A DNA stretch of 64,000 nt from Kineococcus sp. NBC_00420 (GTDB taxonomy: Bacteria; Actinomycetota; Actinomycetes; Actinomycetales; Kineococcaceae): positions 62,001 through 126,000 of the forward strand of contig NZ_CP107930.1 of assembly GCF_036021035.1 (NCBI RefSeq), read 5' to 3'. The notes beneath the pieces were generated by a model. It ran no database searches. It saw only the letters and a list, made by a program, of their open reading frames with translations, and had not been told where the DNA came from. Made by a program: the position numbers and the translations under genes. Positions 15,677 through 24,016 of this stretch are shown piece by piece (the first letter of the stretch is position 1; every line of letters begins with the position of its first letter).

Positions 15677-16816
15677 ATGACCGTTCTGGATCTTCGACTG
15701 ACCCAAGGACTGACGCCCTCCGGACTGCCCGCCGTGCGCCTGGGTGAGCCCTGGCTGGACGCCTACCTCGACTTCCTCACCGCCCGCTGTCGACCCAACA
15801 GCGTCCTGGCCGCCGGCTACGACCTGAAGGTCTTCTTCACCCTCATCGCCAAGACCCCGGCGGAGGTCACCGCCGCCGACGTGCTGGGTTTCATCACCGC
15901 CCAGCGAACAGGATCAGCGGAAGTGCTCGGCCCGGTGATCGCCGTCGTCGCCGACGCCGACGCTGCTGGAGGGGTCAGTGCCCGCACCGTTCGACGCCGG
16001 TTGTCCAGCATCAACGGTTTCTACACCTTCCTCCTCGCCCGCGGCGACATCACCGCCAACCCCGTCCCCCTCGGCCTGCCGACACGGCGCGAACACGACC
16101 AGCCCCGTAGCAGTCGCGGATCGAGAACCCCGCTGGTCCGCTCCCCGCGGACCCTGCCGGTCATCCTGAACCCCGACGAAGCCGACGCTCTCACCTCTGC
16201 CCTGCGCACCCACCGCGACCACGCCATGGTCGCCGCGATGCTGCTCGGGGGTTTGCGTCGCTGCGAGGTCCTGCGCCTGCGCCTGGAGGACCTGAACGTC
16301 GGGGCACGGCGGGTATTCATCGCCGAAGGCAAAGGCGGACACCAACGCCAGATCCCGATCTTTCGACGCTTCTTCACCCATCTCGGCGACTACCTCAGCC
16401 TCGAACGCCCAGCCGAAGCCGACCAGTTGGGGCACGGACACGTCTTCTGCGTTCTCAAGGGTCCCCGCCGCGGGCACCCACTGTCGGCCTCGGGACTCGA
16501 CGAGGTCCTCGACGGAGCACGGCGTCGCGCCGGCCTGGCGCACGTCACCTGCCATCAGTTGCGTCACACCTGCCTGACCCGGCTGCGCGAAGCGGGCATG
16601 GCCCTGGAAGCGATCCAGGCCCAGGCCGGTCACGCGTCCATCGAATCCACCCGCATCTACCTCCACCTCGGCGATGACTGGCTGGCGGGGCAGTATCGCC
16701 GCGCCGCCGAAGCCATCGATGCTCAAGCGTTCGCTGGCCACCGCACTGCTCCACCCACTCCCGAGGTCATCTCACCGATCACGTCAACGGTCATGGGACT
16801 GCGAGGTCGGCGATGA
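15677..16816 (+). CDS. Tyrosine recombinase, first of an overlapping pair
   Basis: A 379-residue protein. The N-terminal DNA-binding domain (about 25-135) is followed by a Ser/Arg linker and a catalytic domain with R194 (GGLRRCEV), K219 (EGKGGHQR), H293 and R296 (HQLRH), H319 (AGHAS) and Y328 (TRIYLH), so it is expected to be active. A GTGGAGG-type site precedes the ATG. Its last codons overlap the start of the second recombinase by 4 bp (ATGA), indicating coupled translation. Recombinase pairs or trios of this kind are known from Tn554-like and RIT-type elements. Confidence 0.9.
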   Translation: MTVLDLRLTQGLTPSGLPAVRLGEPWLDAYLDFLTARCRPNSVLAAGYDLKVFFTLIAKTPAEVTAADVLGFITAQRTGSAEVLGPVIAVVADADAAGGVSARTVRRRLSSINGFYTFLLARGDITANPVPLGLPTRREHDQPRSSRGSRTPLVRSPRTLPVILNPDEADALTSALRTHRDHAMVAAMLLGGLRRCEVLRLRLEDLNVGARRVFIAEGKGGHQRQIPIFRRFFTHLGDYLSLERPAEADQLGHGHVFCVLKGPRRGHPLSASGLDEVLDGARRRAGLAHVTCHQLRHTCLTRLREAGMALEAIQAQAGHASIESTRIYLHLGDDWLAGQYRRAAEAIDAQAFAGHRTAPPTPEVISPITSTVMGLRGRR

Positions 16817-18099
16817 AGCAACCCGACCGCTTCCTTAGCTGGGCCGAGATCGACTCTGAGGCAATGGGTGACGCAACAGAGCTGACCGTTCCCATGCACG
16901 CCTACCTGAGGCAGATCGCCACCACCTTGCGCTCCGGCAGTGTCCGTAACTCCGACATAGCGCTGCGCTGCTTCACCCAGTTCATGTTCCAGGAACACCC
17001 TCAGATCACCCGCTTGGCTGACGTTCGTCGCGTCCACATCGAGGACTACAAGCCCTGGCTGGCCGCCCGCACCAACCAGCGCGGGAAACCCGTCACCGCC
17101 GCCACCCGCGCCCACCGCCTGGGCAACCTACGCACCTTCTTCATCCGCATCCGCGACTGGGACTGGCCGCAGGCCCCACCCACGGTTCCCATTCTCTTCG
17201 GTGACCTGCCGCGGCAGGAGAAACCCCTGCCGAAGGCCCTGGACGATGCCGCCGCCGCGAAGTTCCTGCGCGCCGCGCAGACCCGACCGCGTCTGCTCGA
17301 GCGGGTCATCTGCGAGGTCCTGATCCGCACCGGACTGCGCGTCGGGGAGTTCACCGGTCTGCGCCGCGACGCGGTCCGCCAGATCGGTGCTGGGCACTGG
17401 CTGCACGTTCCTGTCGGCAAACTCCTCGACGATCGCTACATCCCGCTGCACCCCCAACTGGTCGAGCTCATCGCCGATTACCGTGACCGCTTCGTCGACC
17501 CTGCCCACCCGCTGCTGTTGCCGCGGGAGAACGGCATACCCATGGACCGTTACAGCGTCACCCGCTGCCTGAACAACGTCGCCACCGCCGCCGGCCTCGG
17601 CCACGTCCACCCCCATCAGATGCGCCACACCCTGGCCACTCAGGCCATCAACCGCGGCATGAGTTTGGAGGCCATCGCTGCCCTGCTGGGGCATCACTCG
17701 ATGGACATGACCCTTCGCTACGCCAAGATCGCGAATCGGACCGTCGCTGATGAGTACTTCGCCGTCACTGAGAAGGTCGAAGCGCTCTACGCCGCCCACG
17801 ACCCCGACAACCTCGACGGCGAGAACACCGCACTACCGGCCTCCGCGGCCGGCCCGGAGATGGCCCGCCTGCACCGCGAGATGCATCAGCGGATGCTGGG
17901 CAATGGCTTCTGCACACGACCTCCGGCGCTGGATTGCACCTTCGAGTCGGTCTGCGAGACCTGCACGTTCTTCCAGACCTCGATCGCCTTCCGACCGACG
18001 TTGCAGGCCCAGTACGACCACGCCGCCGAACATGATCAACAAGGGCGTCAGCAGCTCTTCGCGGGCCTCCTCAGAGGCCTCGACCAGCCCGCGTCCTGA
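16813..18099 (+). CDS. Tyrosine recombinase, second of the pair, with C-terminal Cys cluster
   Basis: A 428-residue recombinase. Catalytic residues R176 (TGLRVGEF), K203 (VGKLLDD), H268 and R271 (HQMRH), H294 (LGHHS) and Y303 (RYAKI) are all present. A C-terminal extension carries FCTRPPALDC and VCETCTFF (residues about 367-385), a likely zinc-binding cluster like that seen at the end of TnpB-type partners of Tn554-family recombinases. The stop lies inside a 48-bp segment shared with 11053-11100, and a core repeat starts 28 bp later. Confidence 0.9.
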   Translation: MKQPDRFLSWAEIDSEAMGDATELTVPMHAYLRQIATTLRSGSVRNSDIALRCFTQFMFQEHPQITRLADVRRVHIEDYKPWLAARTNQRGKPVTAATRAHRLGNLRTFFIRIRDWDWPQAPPTVPILFGDLPRQEKPLPKALDDAAAAKFLRAAQTRPRLLERVICEVLIRTGLRVGEFTGLRRDAVRQIGAGHWLHVPVGKLLDDRYIPLHPQLVELIADYRDRFVDPAHPLLLPRENGIPMDRYSVTRCLNNVATAAGLGHVHPHQMRHTLATQAINRGMSLEAIAALLGHHSMDMTLRYAKIANRTVADEYFAVTEKVEALYAAHDPDNLDGENTALPASAAGPEMARLHREMHQRMLGNGFCTRPPALDCTFESVCETCTFFQTSIAFRPTLQAQYDHAAEHDQQGRQQLFAGLLRGLDQPAS

Positions 18100-18141
18100 C
18101 CCCCTTGACACCGATCACCTGCATAAGCGGGATGACCGTGA
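18094..18141 (+). repeat. Array element, copy 25, at right end of recombinase pair
   Basis: CCCCTTGACACCGATCACCT then GCATAAGCGGGATGACCGTG. It contains the right member of the TATG..GGTGATCGG inverted repeat (18111-18125) directly against the core. Confidence 0.85.
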
Positions 18142-18275
18142 GATTGCGCCCGCAATCGCTAGCGTCTCTGGATGATCTTGACGGTCGAGCTGCGGATCGC
18201 CACAGCAGCTCCCACGACCACCTCGGCGGTGCTTCGCGCCCTCTGCACTAGCCACCGATCGCTCCCTACATGGCC

Positions 18276-18749
18276 TCACCGAATCAGGGGTAGACGCTCA
18301 TCCAGCATGCGAGGAAGCTGCCCCCACCCCACCAAGGTCTCGAACGGCATGGTCGGGTCGATCTGGTCGGGGTCGATGACCACCTCAGCCAGCTGCACCA
18401 ACGGATCGTTCGCGTCGTAGATCACGATCCGGGGCGGCCCCATGCTGGGCCGGCGAAGGAAGCGAGTCACCTCCCACGGGTGCGGCTCCCACCCTTCGAG
18501 ACTGCCCAGCGTGGGCCAGGTGCCCTGCCGGACTAGACGGCCACCGAACCTGGCGACCAGGACGGCGTCATCCGGGGTGCCCGGCAGGAATCCGTCGACT
18601 GCGGGCAGTTCGGACCTTCGCGGTCCGAAGAAGAAGCCGAGCAGGATGCCCCTGTGCTCGCGCGAGACGCGGGTGATGAGCCCGACGGCGTAGCCCCCAC
18701 TGGGCAGCGGTATTCCGAGGACGTCCCCGGGTGAGCAGGTCGTGGGCAT
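18276..18749 (-). CDS. Imm26-like immunity protein
   Basis: The ATG at 18747-18749 gives a 157-residue protein starting with SPGDVLGIPLPSGGYAVGLI, the pattern expected at the start of immunity protein 26 domains (PGDvxaiPLpdG.ya.grv). The rest has strands ending in PRIVIYDANDPLVQL. Imm26 proteins are predicted to block polymorphic toxins; here no toxin is adjacent. The 130 bp between the previous core and its stop hold no other gene. Confidence 0.6.
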   Translation of the reverse strand: MPTTCSPGDVLGIPLPSGGYAVGLITRVSREHRGILLGFFFGPRRSELPAVDGFLPGTPDDAVLVARFGGRLVRQGTWPTLGSLEGWEPHPWEVTRFLRRPSMGPPRIVIYDANDPLVQLAEVVIDPDQIDPTMPFETLVGWGQLPRMLDERLPLIR

Positions 18750-18957
18750 GTGTCTGCTCGCTTCTGGTCGGTCCCGGTGGCCGCGATGAACCCTTGTCTG
18801 CGCCATCTTGCGGCTCGACCGGATGCGGCGGCTGCTTTAGGGCGGGAAGTCCTCCACCGCCTGACACCGTCCTCGCATCGCGGAAGGCTGCTCGTATCCC
18901 ACCTGCGGCACCAGTGGATGTGCGGTGCCTGCTGGGTACTGCTCCTGATGGACCGCT

Positions 18958-19010
18958 CGGTCATCGCCATGACCGCGACGTCGACGACCTCTTGGTCAGC
19001 GGGACGACCG
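18958..19010 (+). repeat. Array element, copy 26, degenerate core
   Basis: The clearest left arm: CGGTCATCGCCATGACCG (a 6-bp stem with a 6-base loop) then CGACGTCG. The core at 18999 reads GCGGGACGACCG with one change. A further weak core (GGCGGGGATGACC) is at about 19088. These account for the 370-bp gap between the two flanking genes. Confidence 0.7.
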
Positions 19011-19121
19011 TTCGGTCGAGAGTCGATGGCTGTTTCTACCGGGTTGAGCAGGTGTTGATGTCGGCGGTCGGGGCGTCCGGCGGGCCGGCGGGGATGACCA
19101 GCGAGGCTGGCTGCAGCGAGG

Positions 19122-19619
19122 ATGGGGATCGTGAGCGGCTGGGCAACGTTGGAGGAGATCACCGCGCTGGAAGCGCTGTACACCGCAGGTGCCAGCAAGA
19201 CGCTCGCCCCGGCTCGGGCTCAGCTGGCTGGACGTTGGCGGGCGGGTGAGCGTGATCGTGAGACAGCGCTGCGCTTGGCGTTCCTGGACTGGTACTCCTG
19301 CTCCGAACCGGAGTTTCTGACGGGGCTGCCCGATGTGTCCAGCGCCCAAGCGGTGGAGGAGGGCTTCTTCCTGCCTACCTGCGAGCACCTGCTGGCGGCT
19401 CACCCGGGCGATGTCGAGGTGCTCTTCGCCCTCGGATGGATGCTCACTTCCCATCCCTGGTGCGCTGGCGGTGCGTCGACGGGCGACGTCGAGGCCCGCG
19501 GGCGTGTGTTGTGGACGGCCTACCTGACCTCCCCGATCGAGCTCGGCGATGCGGTCTTCACTGATCGCGGCACTTACGGGATCTACTTCGCTCACATCCA
19601 GGCGACTCAGCGCCAGTGA
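19122..19619 (+). CDS. Hypothetical protein, helical, unknown
   Basis: A 165-residue ORF; ATG 19122 or the nearby GTG 19131 may be the start. It is helix rich and resembles a TPR-like superhelix: ETALRLAFLDWYSCSEPEF, CEHLLAAHPGDVEVLFALGW. Conserved-looking Trp and Cys residues could stabilise the fold. Small single-gene unit; function not recognised. Confidence 0.55.
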   Translation: MGIVSGWATLEEITALEALYTAGASKTLAPARAQLAGRWRAGERDRETALRLAFLDWYSCSEPEFLTGLPDVSSAQAVEEGFFLPTCEHLLAAHPGDVEVLFALGWMLTSHPWCAGGASTGDVEARGRVLWTAYLTSPIELGDAVFTDRGTYGIYFAHIQATQRQ

Positions 19620-19729
19620 GCGTCGCCGCGGCGGCGCAGCGTGAGGTCGTGCTCCTTCAAGTACTTGAGGCCTCGTCCGCTTCTCGCCGTGCCCGAGACG
19701 TCGCCGGCCTCTGGCAACGGTCCGGAGAG

Positions 19730-19866
19730 GCGGGATGACCGTGCGCTGCGCGCACCGCGGGGATATGTGGGTGGTTCCTGCTGCTCGGCTTCCACCCGGT
19801 CATCGCCAAGACCGCGACGTCGCGGCCGCCAACGTCTCGACCGGATCGCGGGATGACCGTGACGTT
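19730..19866 (+). repeat. Extended double array element, copies 27-28
   Basis: Core at 19730, then GCGCACCGCGGGGATATGTG and GGTGGTTCC, then CACCCGGTCATCGCCAAGAC and CGCGACGTCG, and a second core at 19848. It contains every part of the element in order. Confidence 0.85.
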
Positions 19867-19893
19867 CGGAGGAGCCGGACACTCCGTCGTGTC

Positions 19894-20205
19894 CTAGCTC
19901 TGGTAGCCGTCGATCACATCGAAGTCCGGCCCCAACTCGGTGCGCAGCCGAGCGACCAAGTCCCTGCCCGCTGCCACCCACGCGGCCAGATCCGCAGGGG
20001 TGCCTCGGATGGGCCCGGGCGGGTCCTGCAGCTCGTCGTGGTGCCGTGCCCAGGCCCGCACGTCAGTCTTGAGGTTGTCAGACAGGGGCAGCTGGCCGAG
20101 CTTGACCATGCCGTTCTGACGTCCTGCGACGCGCCGCCAGAGCGGGTCGGCGCCGAAGGCGGCCTTGAAGATCAGGGTTACTGGCGCCTGCATGTCCTCT
20201 GCCAT
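19894..20205 (-). CDS. Small hypothetical protein
   Basis: A 103-residue soluble ORF with segments FGADPLWRRVAGRQN, KTDVRAWARHHDELQ and GRDLVARLRTELGPDFDV. The compact helical layout and single-gene setting are like orphan immunity proteins, but no family was recognised. Confidence 0.5.
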   Translation of the reverse strand: MAEDMQAPVTLIFKAAFGADPLWRRVAGRQNGMVKLGQLPLSDNLKTDVRAWARHHDELQDPPGPIRGTPADLAAWVAAGRDLVARLRTELGPDFDVIDGYQS

Positions 20206-20274
20206 CGCTGCACGGTATCCAGCGGGACGTGGTCGTCTGCTGGCGCTAAGACCGTTGGATGTCCCGTGCGCACC

Positions 20275-20387
20275 GCGGGATGACCGTGAGGTCGTAGGCC
20301 GCCGTGATCACATCCGGACATCGCCATGACCACGACGTCGTACGCCGTGGACGACAGCGCGCACAAGGCGGGATGACCGTGAGGTCG
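20275..20387 (+). repeat. Extended double array element, copies 29-30
   Basis: Exact core at 20275, then GTGATCACATCCGGACATCG, CCATGACCACGACGTCG, spacer, GCGCACAAGGCGGGATGACC and the final GTGAGGTCG. The left arm CATCGCC and right GGCGGGATG can pair, and ATGACCRYGACGTCG-type sequence occurs in both halves. Confidence 0.85.
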
Positions 20388-20410
20388 TTGGCTCCGGCAC
20401 AGTGGAGGCC

Positions 20411-21049
20411 ATGAGCGAGCCGGTCGGTGTCGACTTCGGGCCCGTCGACGGGGAGGCCTTGCCGCACGGTCTGCGGGTGCTGCTGGAGTCGCTGCAGCCG
20501 GGTCAGGCTCCGCTCCACGCGGCCCCGCTCCCACCTTCTCCGTTCGCCCAGCGGCAGGACCGCGAGGCGTTGCGGCAGCGCCTCGGCTTCGCGGTGCCCG
20601 GGTTGTCGGTGCTGCGGGAGGCCGGGCAGGTGGAGGTGCTGTTCAGTCTCGAACCTGAAGGCCTGGTCGCTCCGCAGGAGCTGCGTGGGGGCAGTGCTGG
20701 GGTGCTCGTGCTGTACGCCCCCGACGAGGCGGTGCTGGAGGCGGTGCTGCACGCGGAGGTGGTGGCCGGGTCGGCGTCGCAGGTGACCTCGATGCACGTG
20801 AGCTACGGCGACCCGTGGCCACCGGCGCAGCCGGCGACGCTGCGGCTGGTGACGAGTGGTGACACCACGATGGTCTCAGTGCACGGTCATCACGTGGGGG
20901 TGCAGCACCACCGGGTGGGCCAGACCCGGCTGGCGTGGCAGCAGCGCTTCGGGAGCGTGGACTGTGACGTCACGGTCTATGCGGTGTTCTCACCGGTGTC
21001 GGCGGTGCAGATGCTGGCTCGGTGCGACGTGCTGATCGGCGTCTCGTGA
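20411..21049 (+). CDS. Hypothetical protein, unknown
   Basis: A 212-residue soluble ORF from ATG 20411 (a GTG at 20402 is the alternative). It is mostly beta with segments QVEVLFSLEPEGLV, GVLVLYAPDEAVLEAVL, TLRLVTSGDTTMVSV and CDVTVYAVFSP. No motif recognised. It starts 23 bp after a core repeat. Confidence 0.6.
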   Translation: MSEPVGVDFGPVDGEALPHGLRVLLESLQPGQAPLHAAPLPPSPFAQRQDREALRQRLGFAVPGLSVLREAGQVEVLFSLEPEGLVAPQELRGGSAGVLVLYAPDEAVLEAVLHAEVVAGSASQVTSMHVSYGDPWPPAQPATLRLVTSGDTTMVSVHGHHVGVQHHRVGQTRLAWQQRFGSVDCDVTVYAVFSPVSAVQMLARCDVLIGVS

Positions 21050-21098
21050 GGCACGGCTCGGGCCGGGCTACTTCGGCCTTCGGTCGCTCCTCAACGTT

Positions 21099-21145
21099 GT
21101 GATCATCGGCAGGGTCGCGCGGACGGCGGGATGACCGTGACGTCG
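21099..21145 (+). repeat. Array element, copy 31
   Basis: TTGTGATCATCGGCAGGGTCG then GGACGGCGGGATGACCGTGA and CGTCG. Confidence 0.75.
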
Positions 21146-21234
21146 AGTTCTCGCCGTCACGGCTGCTGGCCGAAGGGCACCGTGGATTGACGACGCAGTG
21201 GACTTGCTCGTCCGGCCTCTGGCTGACTGGGTCT

Positions 21235-22170
21235 GTGATCGAGAAGACCGACCCGGTCCCTGCGCAGCTGCGTGCTCTGGGCTACCCCGACGCGCGCTGG
21301 CTGGCGGCGGGCATGGAAGCCGACGTCTACGCCCTCAACGAGCAGACCGTCGCCCGGCTGCCCCGGGAGGCAGCTGCAGCCGACACGGGGCCCGTAGAGC
21401 GAATGCTTGAGCAGCTGAATCAGTGCCGCCTGCCGTTCGCCGTCCCTGCCCCACTGGGCCGCCTCAACCTGTTCGATGGTCGCTTTCTGCTGCGTCAGCC
21501 GCGCTTGCGCGGCCGCAGTATCGGAGACTTCTACGACCCAGCCGCTGGGCGCCTGGATCCCCGCGCCGAGCAGGCGTTGGTCGAGCTGCTGAGCGCGCTG
21601 CGCACCATCCCGCACCCGCAGCCGATTGAGATGCCTGACTTGCCGCTTTTGGGCGACTCGATGGTGACCACCGCTCAGCCTTGGGCGGCAGCCTTGCAGC
21701 AGTTGCTCGACGATCGCATCCGCCGCTTTGGAGGGTTGCTGCGGGTGCACGTCGACCGCCTGGACGACCTGGTGGAGGCCTGCGGCGCTTTCCTGTCCAG
21801 CCGCCGGGACGTGGCAGTCGCGTTGCAGCACGGGGACATCTGTCCGGAGAACGTGCTGGTCGACGACGACTGCCGGCTCAGTGCGGTCCTGGACTGGGGG
21901 TTCCTGACGATGCTGGCTGATCCGGTGCTGGAGATGGCGATGACGTCGGGTTTCTTCGACATGTACGGCCCGCATGCCCTGCGTACCGACCAGCGACTGA
22001 GCGATCTGTTCGTCGAGGCGTTCAGCGTTGAGCGCGCGGACATCCTGCGGTTCAAGGCCGTCTACGCCCTCATCGGCGCTAACGCTTACAGCGGTACCGC
22101 CGACGGGCACTTCCGCTGGTGCGCCGCGGTGCTGCGGCGGCCTGACGTCCGCTTTGCTGTCCTGCTGTAG
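21235..22170 (+). CDS. APH-type phosphotransferase, second type
   Basis: About 311 residues from the GTG at 21235; an upstream TTG at 21187 is possible but adds residues unlike the family. The GMEADVYALNEQTVARLPRE start resembles the nucleotide-binding strand pair; VALQHGDICPENVLVDDD is the catalytic loop and AVLDWGFLTMLADP the metal-binding loop. These match macrolide 2'-phosphotransferase-like and other APH proteins, but the substrate is unknown. It shares little sequence with the 11526 gene, so it is not a duplicate. Confidence 0.75.
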   Translation: MIEKTDPVPAQLRALGYPDARWLAAGMEADVYALNEQTVARLPREAAAADTGPVERMLEQLNQCRLPFAVPAPLGRLNLFDGRFLLRQPRLRGRSIGDFYDPAAGRLDPRAEQALVELLSALRTIPHPQPIEMPDLPLLGDSMVTTAQPWAAALQQLLDDRIRRFGGLLRVHVDRLDDLVEACGAFLSSRRDVAVALQHGDICPENVLVDDDCRLSAVLDWGFLTMLADPVLEMAMTSGFFDMYGPHALRTDQRLSDLFVEAFSVERADILRFKAVYALIGANAYSGTADGHFRWCAAVLRRPDVRFAVLL

Positions 22171-22212
22171 ACCGCCGACTTGGTGTCAGCTGGTCGCTCT
22201 GCCATCGACAGA

Positions 22213-22263
22213 CCCGGTCGTCGCCAACCCCCGGGGCGACCGCGCACAACGCGGGATGACCGG
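22213..22263 (+). repeat. Array element, copy 32
   Basis: CCCGGTCGTCGCCAACCCC, then GCGCACAACGCGGGATGACC at 22243-22262. Confidence 0.75.
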
Positions 22264-22283
22264 ATGCGGAACACCCGCTGCGG

Positions 22284-22778
22284 GTGGTGCTGGTGAGCGA
22301 CGATCGCCTCATGGCTGTTGCTCCGCTTCACGTCCGCGCGCGGGTGCGCCACGAGCCGGACCGCTCCTACGCGGTGCTCGTCGACGGGCCTGAGGGGGAG
22401 GTGCTGGTGGGCACCACCCGCCGCACCGGGGAAGTGCTGACGATCGCGCACGAGGGGGCGGCCCGGGTGTTCGCGGTGGCGGTGGGGCAGATCGCGCGGT
22501 CCTTGGACGTGGCGTGGCCGCGGCCGCCGTACGGGCGTGATGGGCAGTGGGTGCGCATCGTCGCGGTGGAAGATCCCAGCGACGTCGAGGAGGTGGAGAT
22601 GCTGGGAGTCGCGGGGCAGGTGCACTGGTTCGGGGCGGAGTCGGCGTGGTTCGTGACAGTGCCCGGGTACGGCACGGGCATCTACCCCGGTGAGCTGCTG
22701 GACTTCGAGGCCGTGATCAGCGCGGAGGAGGAGGCAGCGCTGCGGGCGTACACGAGCGGGGGCGCTGATCCGTCCTGA
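22284..22778 (+). CDS. Hypothetical beta-rich protein
   Basis: A 164-residue ORF with internal starts at 22293 and 22311 as alternatives. Strand-like segments include SYAVLVDGPEGEVLVGTTRR and TGEVLTIAHEGAARVFAV, then QVHWFGAESAWFVTVPGYG and an acidic C-terminal helix. Family not recognised. Single-gene unit. Confidence 0.55.
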   Translation: MVLVSDDRLMAVAPLHVRARVRHEPDRSYAVLVDGPEGEVLVGTTRRTGEVLTIAHEGAARVFAVAVGQIARSLDVAWPRPPYGRDGQWVRIVAVEDPSDVEEVEMLGVAGQVHWFGAESAWFVTVPGYGTGIYPGELLDFEAVISAEEEAALRAYTSGGADPS

Positions 22779-22812
22779 TCGTGCCCGGCTGAGCGGGTGG
22801 AGCACGCGGACG

Positions 22813-22832
22813 GCGGGATGACCGTGAAGTCG
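22813..22832 (+). repeat. Core repeat, copy 33
   Basis: Exact core GCGGGATGACCGTGAAGTCG preceded by GGACG. Confidence 0.85.
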
Positions 22833-22922
22833 ATCAGGGGTGCAGGAGTCGCCTCATGCTCACCGCTTCGACGGACAACGTGCGGGGCTTAGGCAAGCTC
22901 GGAGTGGACGATCTCCGGGGAG

Positions 22923-23324
22923 TCAGCTGGGTTGTTGCCGATGCAGCCAACGGCTGAGTCGGCGGTGCCAGCGGGACTCCTGCCACGTCTCCTCAGCGGC
23001 GAGCTCTTCGGCGGCGAAGGCGCGCACGGCCACGACGTCAGCCTCGGCCAAGTCGGGACGCGTTCGCGCTAGGGCCTCGCGCAGCGCAGGGAGGTCGTAC
23101 TGCCCGGTGGGAGTGAGCTTCACCCGGAGGTCGGCGCGGGCGACGCGTTCAATGCCGACCTTGATGACCTCGCCGTCGTCGAACCAGGCGATCTCCTCGT
23201 ACTCCCCGTCGTCGACGTCAATGGCTTCCATCGAGCTAGCAGCGAAGCTGAGGTCGACGAAGACGATGGGCTCCAGGCTGTCCTCTGCATCGAAAGCGAT
23301 CACTGCTCGCGACGTCTGCTCCAC
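22923..23324 (-). CDS. Hypothetical acidic protein
   Basis: The open frame runs to 23369, but its first part (TVIPLIVR) is translated repeat, so a GTG at about 23322-23324 is preferred, giving about 133 residues. The protein is acidic (DDGEYEEIAWFDDGEV) with a basic C-terminal tail (RWHRRLSRWLHR). Family not recognised. If the longer start were used, the core repeat would be inside the coding region. Confidence 0.5.
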   Translation of the reverse strand: MEQTSRAVIAFDAEDSLEPIVFVDLSFAASSMEAIDVDDGEYEEIAWFDDGEVIKVGIERVARADLRVKLTPTGQYDLPALREALARTRPDLAEADVVAVRAFAAEELAAEETWQESRWHRRLSRWLHRQQPS

Positions 23325-23347
23325 GCCCTCATGATCGCGCACGATCA

Positions 23348-23363
23348 GCGGGATGACCGTGCG
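23348..23363 (+). repeat. Core repeat, copy 34
   Basis: GCGGGATGACCGTGCG, lying between two divergent genes. Confidence 0.8.
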
Positions 23364-23407
23364 CTCCACGCCATCTCGTCGCCACCTCGATGTGTGAACA
23401 TGCAGCG

Positions 23408-23929
23408 ATGACGAACCTCCGGCTAGCGCCCCTGGCCGGGACGGCAGACGACGTGCGCGTCGTGCAGCACATCTTGAACCAGGCCCCGGACTACGCGCTG
23501 CGGGTCACCGGCCAAGCGCCAGGACCTGATGACGCTGCTGAGATGTTCCTGGCACTGCCACCCGGGGTGGACCGAGCAGCCAAGTACGTCTACGGCCTCT
23601 TTGTTGAGGATGAGCCGGTAGGGGTCTTGGACGTGATCCGCGGTTGGCCTGATCCTGCGACGGCCCACATCGGCCTGCTGCTGCTTGAGGAAGCGCGAAC
23701 TGGTCAGGGCTTGGGCCGTGCGGCGTACCAGGGCGTCGAGGACCTCGTGCGGCAATGGAACGAGGTGCACTGCGTGCGCGCTGCGGTCGTGGCGACTAAC
23801 GATGTGGTCCTGCCTTTCTGGCGTTCCGTCGGTCTCACACCGACCGGGGAGACGAAGCCCTACCAGCGCGGCTCCATCACCTCGTACGCGATCATCCTGA
23901 CCAAGGCGTTGTACCCAGTTACACCCTGA
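23408..23929 (+). CDS. GNAT family N-acetyltransferase
   Basis: A 173-residue protein from ATG 23408. It has the usual GNAT order: an N-terminal strand LRLAPL, the VGVLDVIRGWPDPATAHIGL strand pair, then EEARTGQGLGRAAYQ (the acetyl-CoA-binding R/QxxGxG/A loop) and VVATNDVVLPFWRSVGL, the C-terminal NxxAxxFYxxxGF-like block. The product transfers an acetyl group from acetyl-CoA to an unknown amine. Single-gene unit. Confidence 0.8.
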   Translation: MTNLRLAPLAGTADDVRVVQHILNQAPDYALRVTGQAPGPDDAAEMFLALPPGVDRAAKYVYGLFVEDEPVGVLDVIRGWPDPATAHIGLLLLEEARTGQGLGRAAYQGVEDLVRQWNEVHCVRAAVVATNDVVLPFWRSVGLTPTGETKPYQRGSITSYAIILTKALYPVTP

Positions 23930-23963
23930 ACGCTCCACCGGCCTCGGCCACAGCGCGCGACCA

Positions 23964-23977
23964 GCGAGATGACCGCG
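23964..23977 (+). repeat. Degenerate core repeat, copy 35
   Basis: GCGAGATGACCGCG; two changes from the core. Confidence 0.5.
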
Positions 23978-24016
23978 CATGTGGGGTCTGGCGGCGGCGA
24001 GAAGGCTCGTGCCGAT

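Noticed and set aside
11526-22170. Aminoglycoside or macrolide resistance genes
   Set aside because: Both proteins show the APH catalytic motifs, but the superfamily covers many other substrates and nothing in the sequence shows drug specificity.
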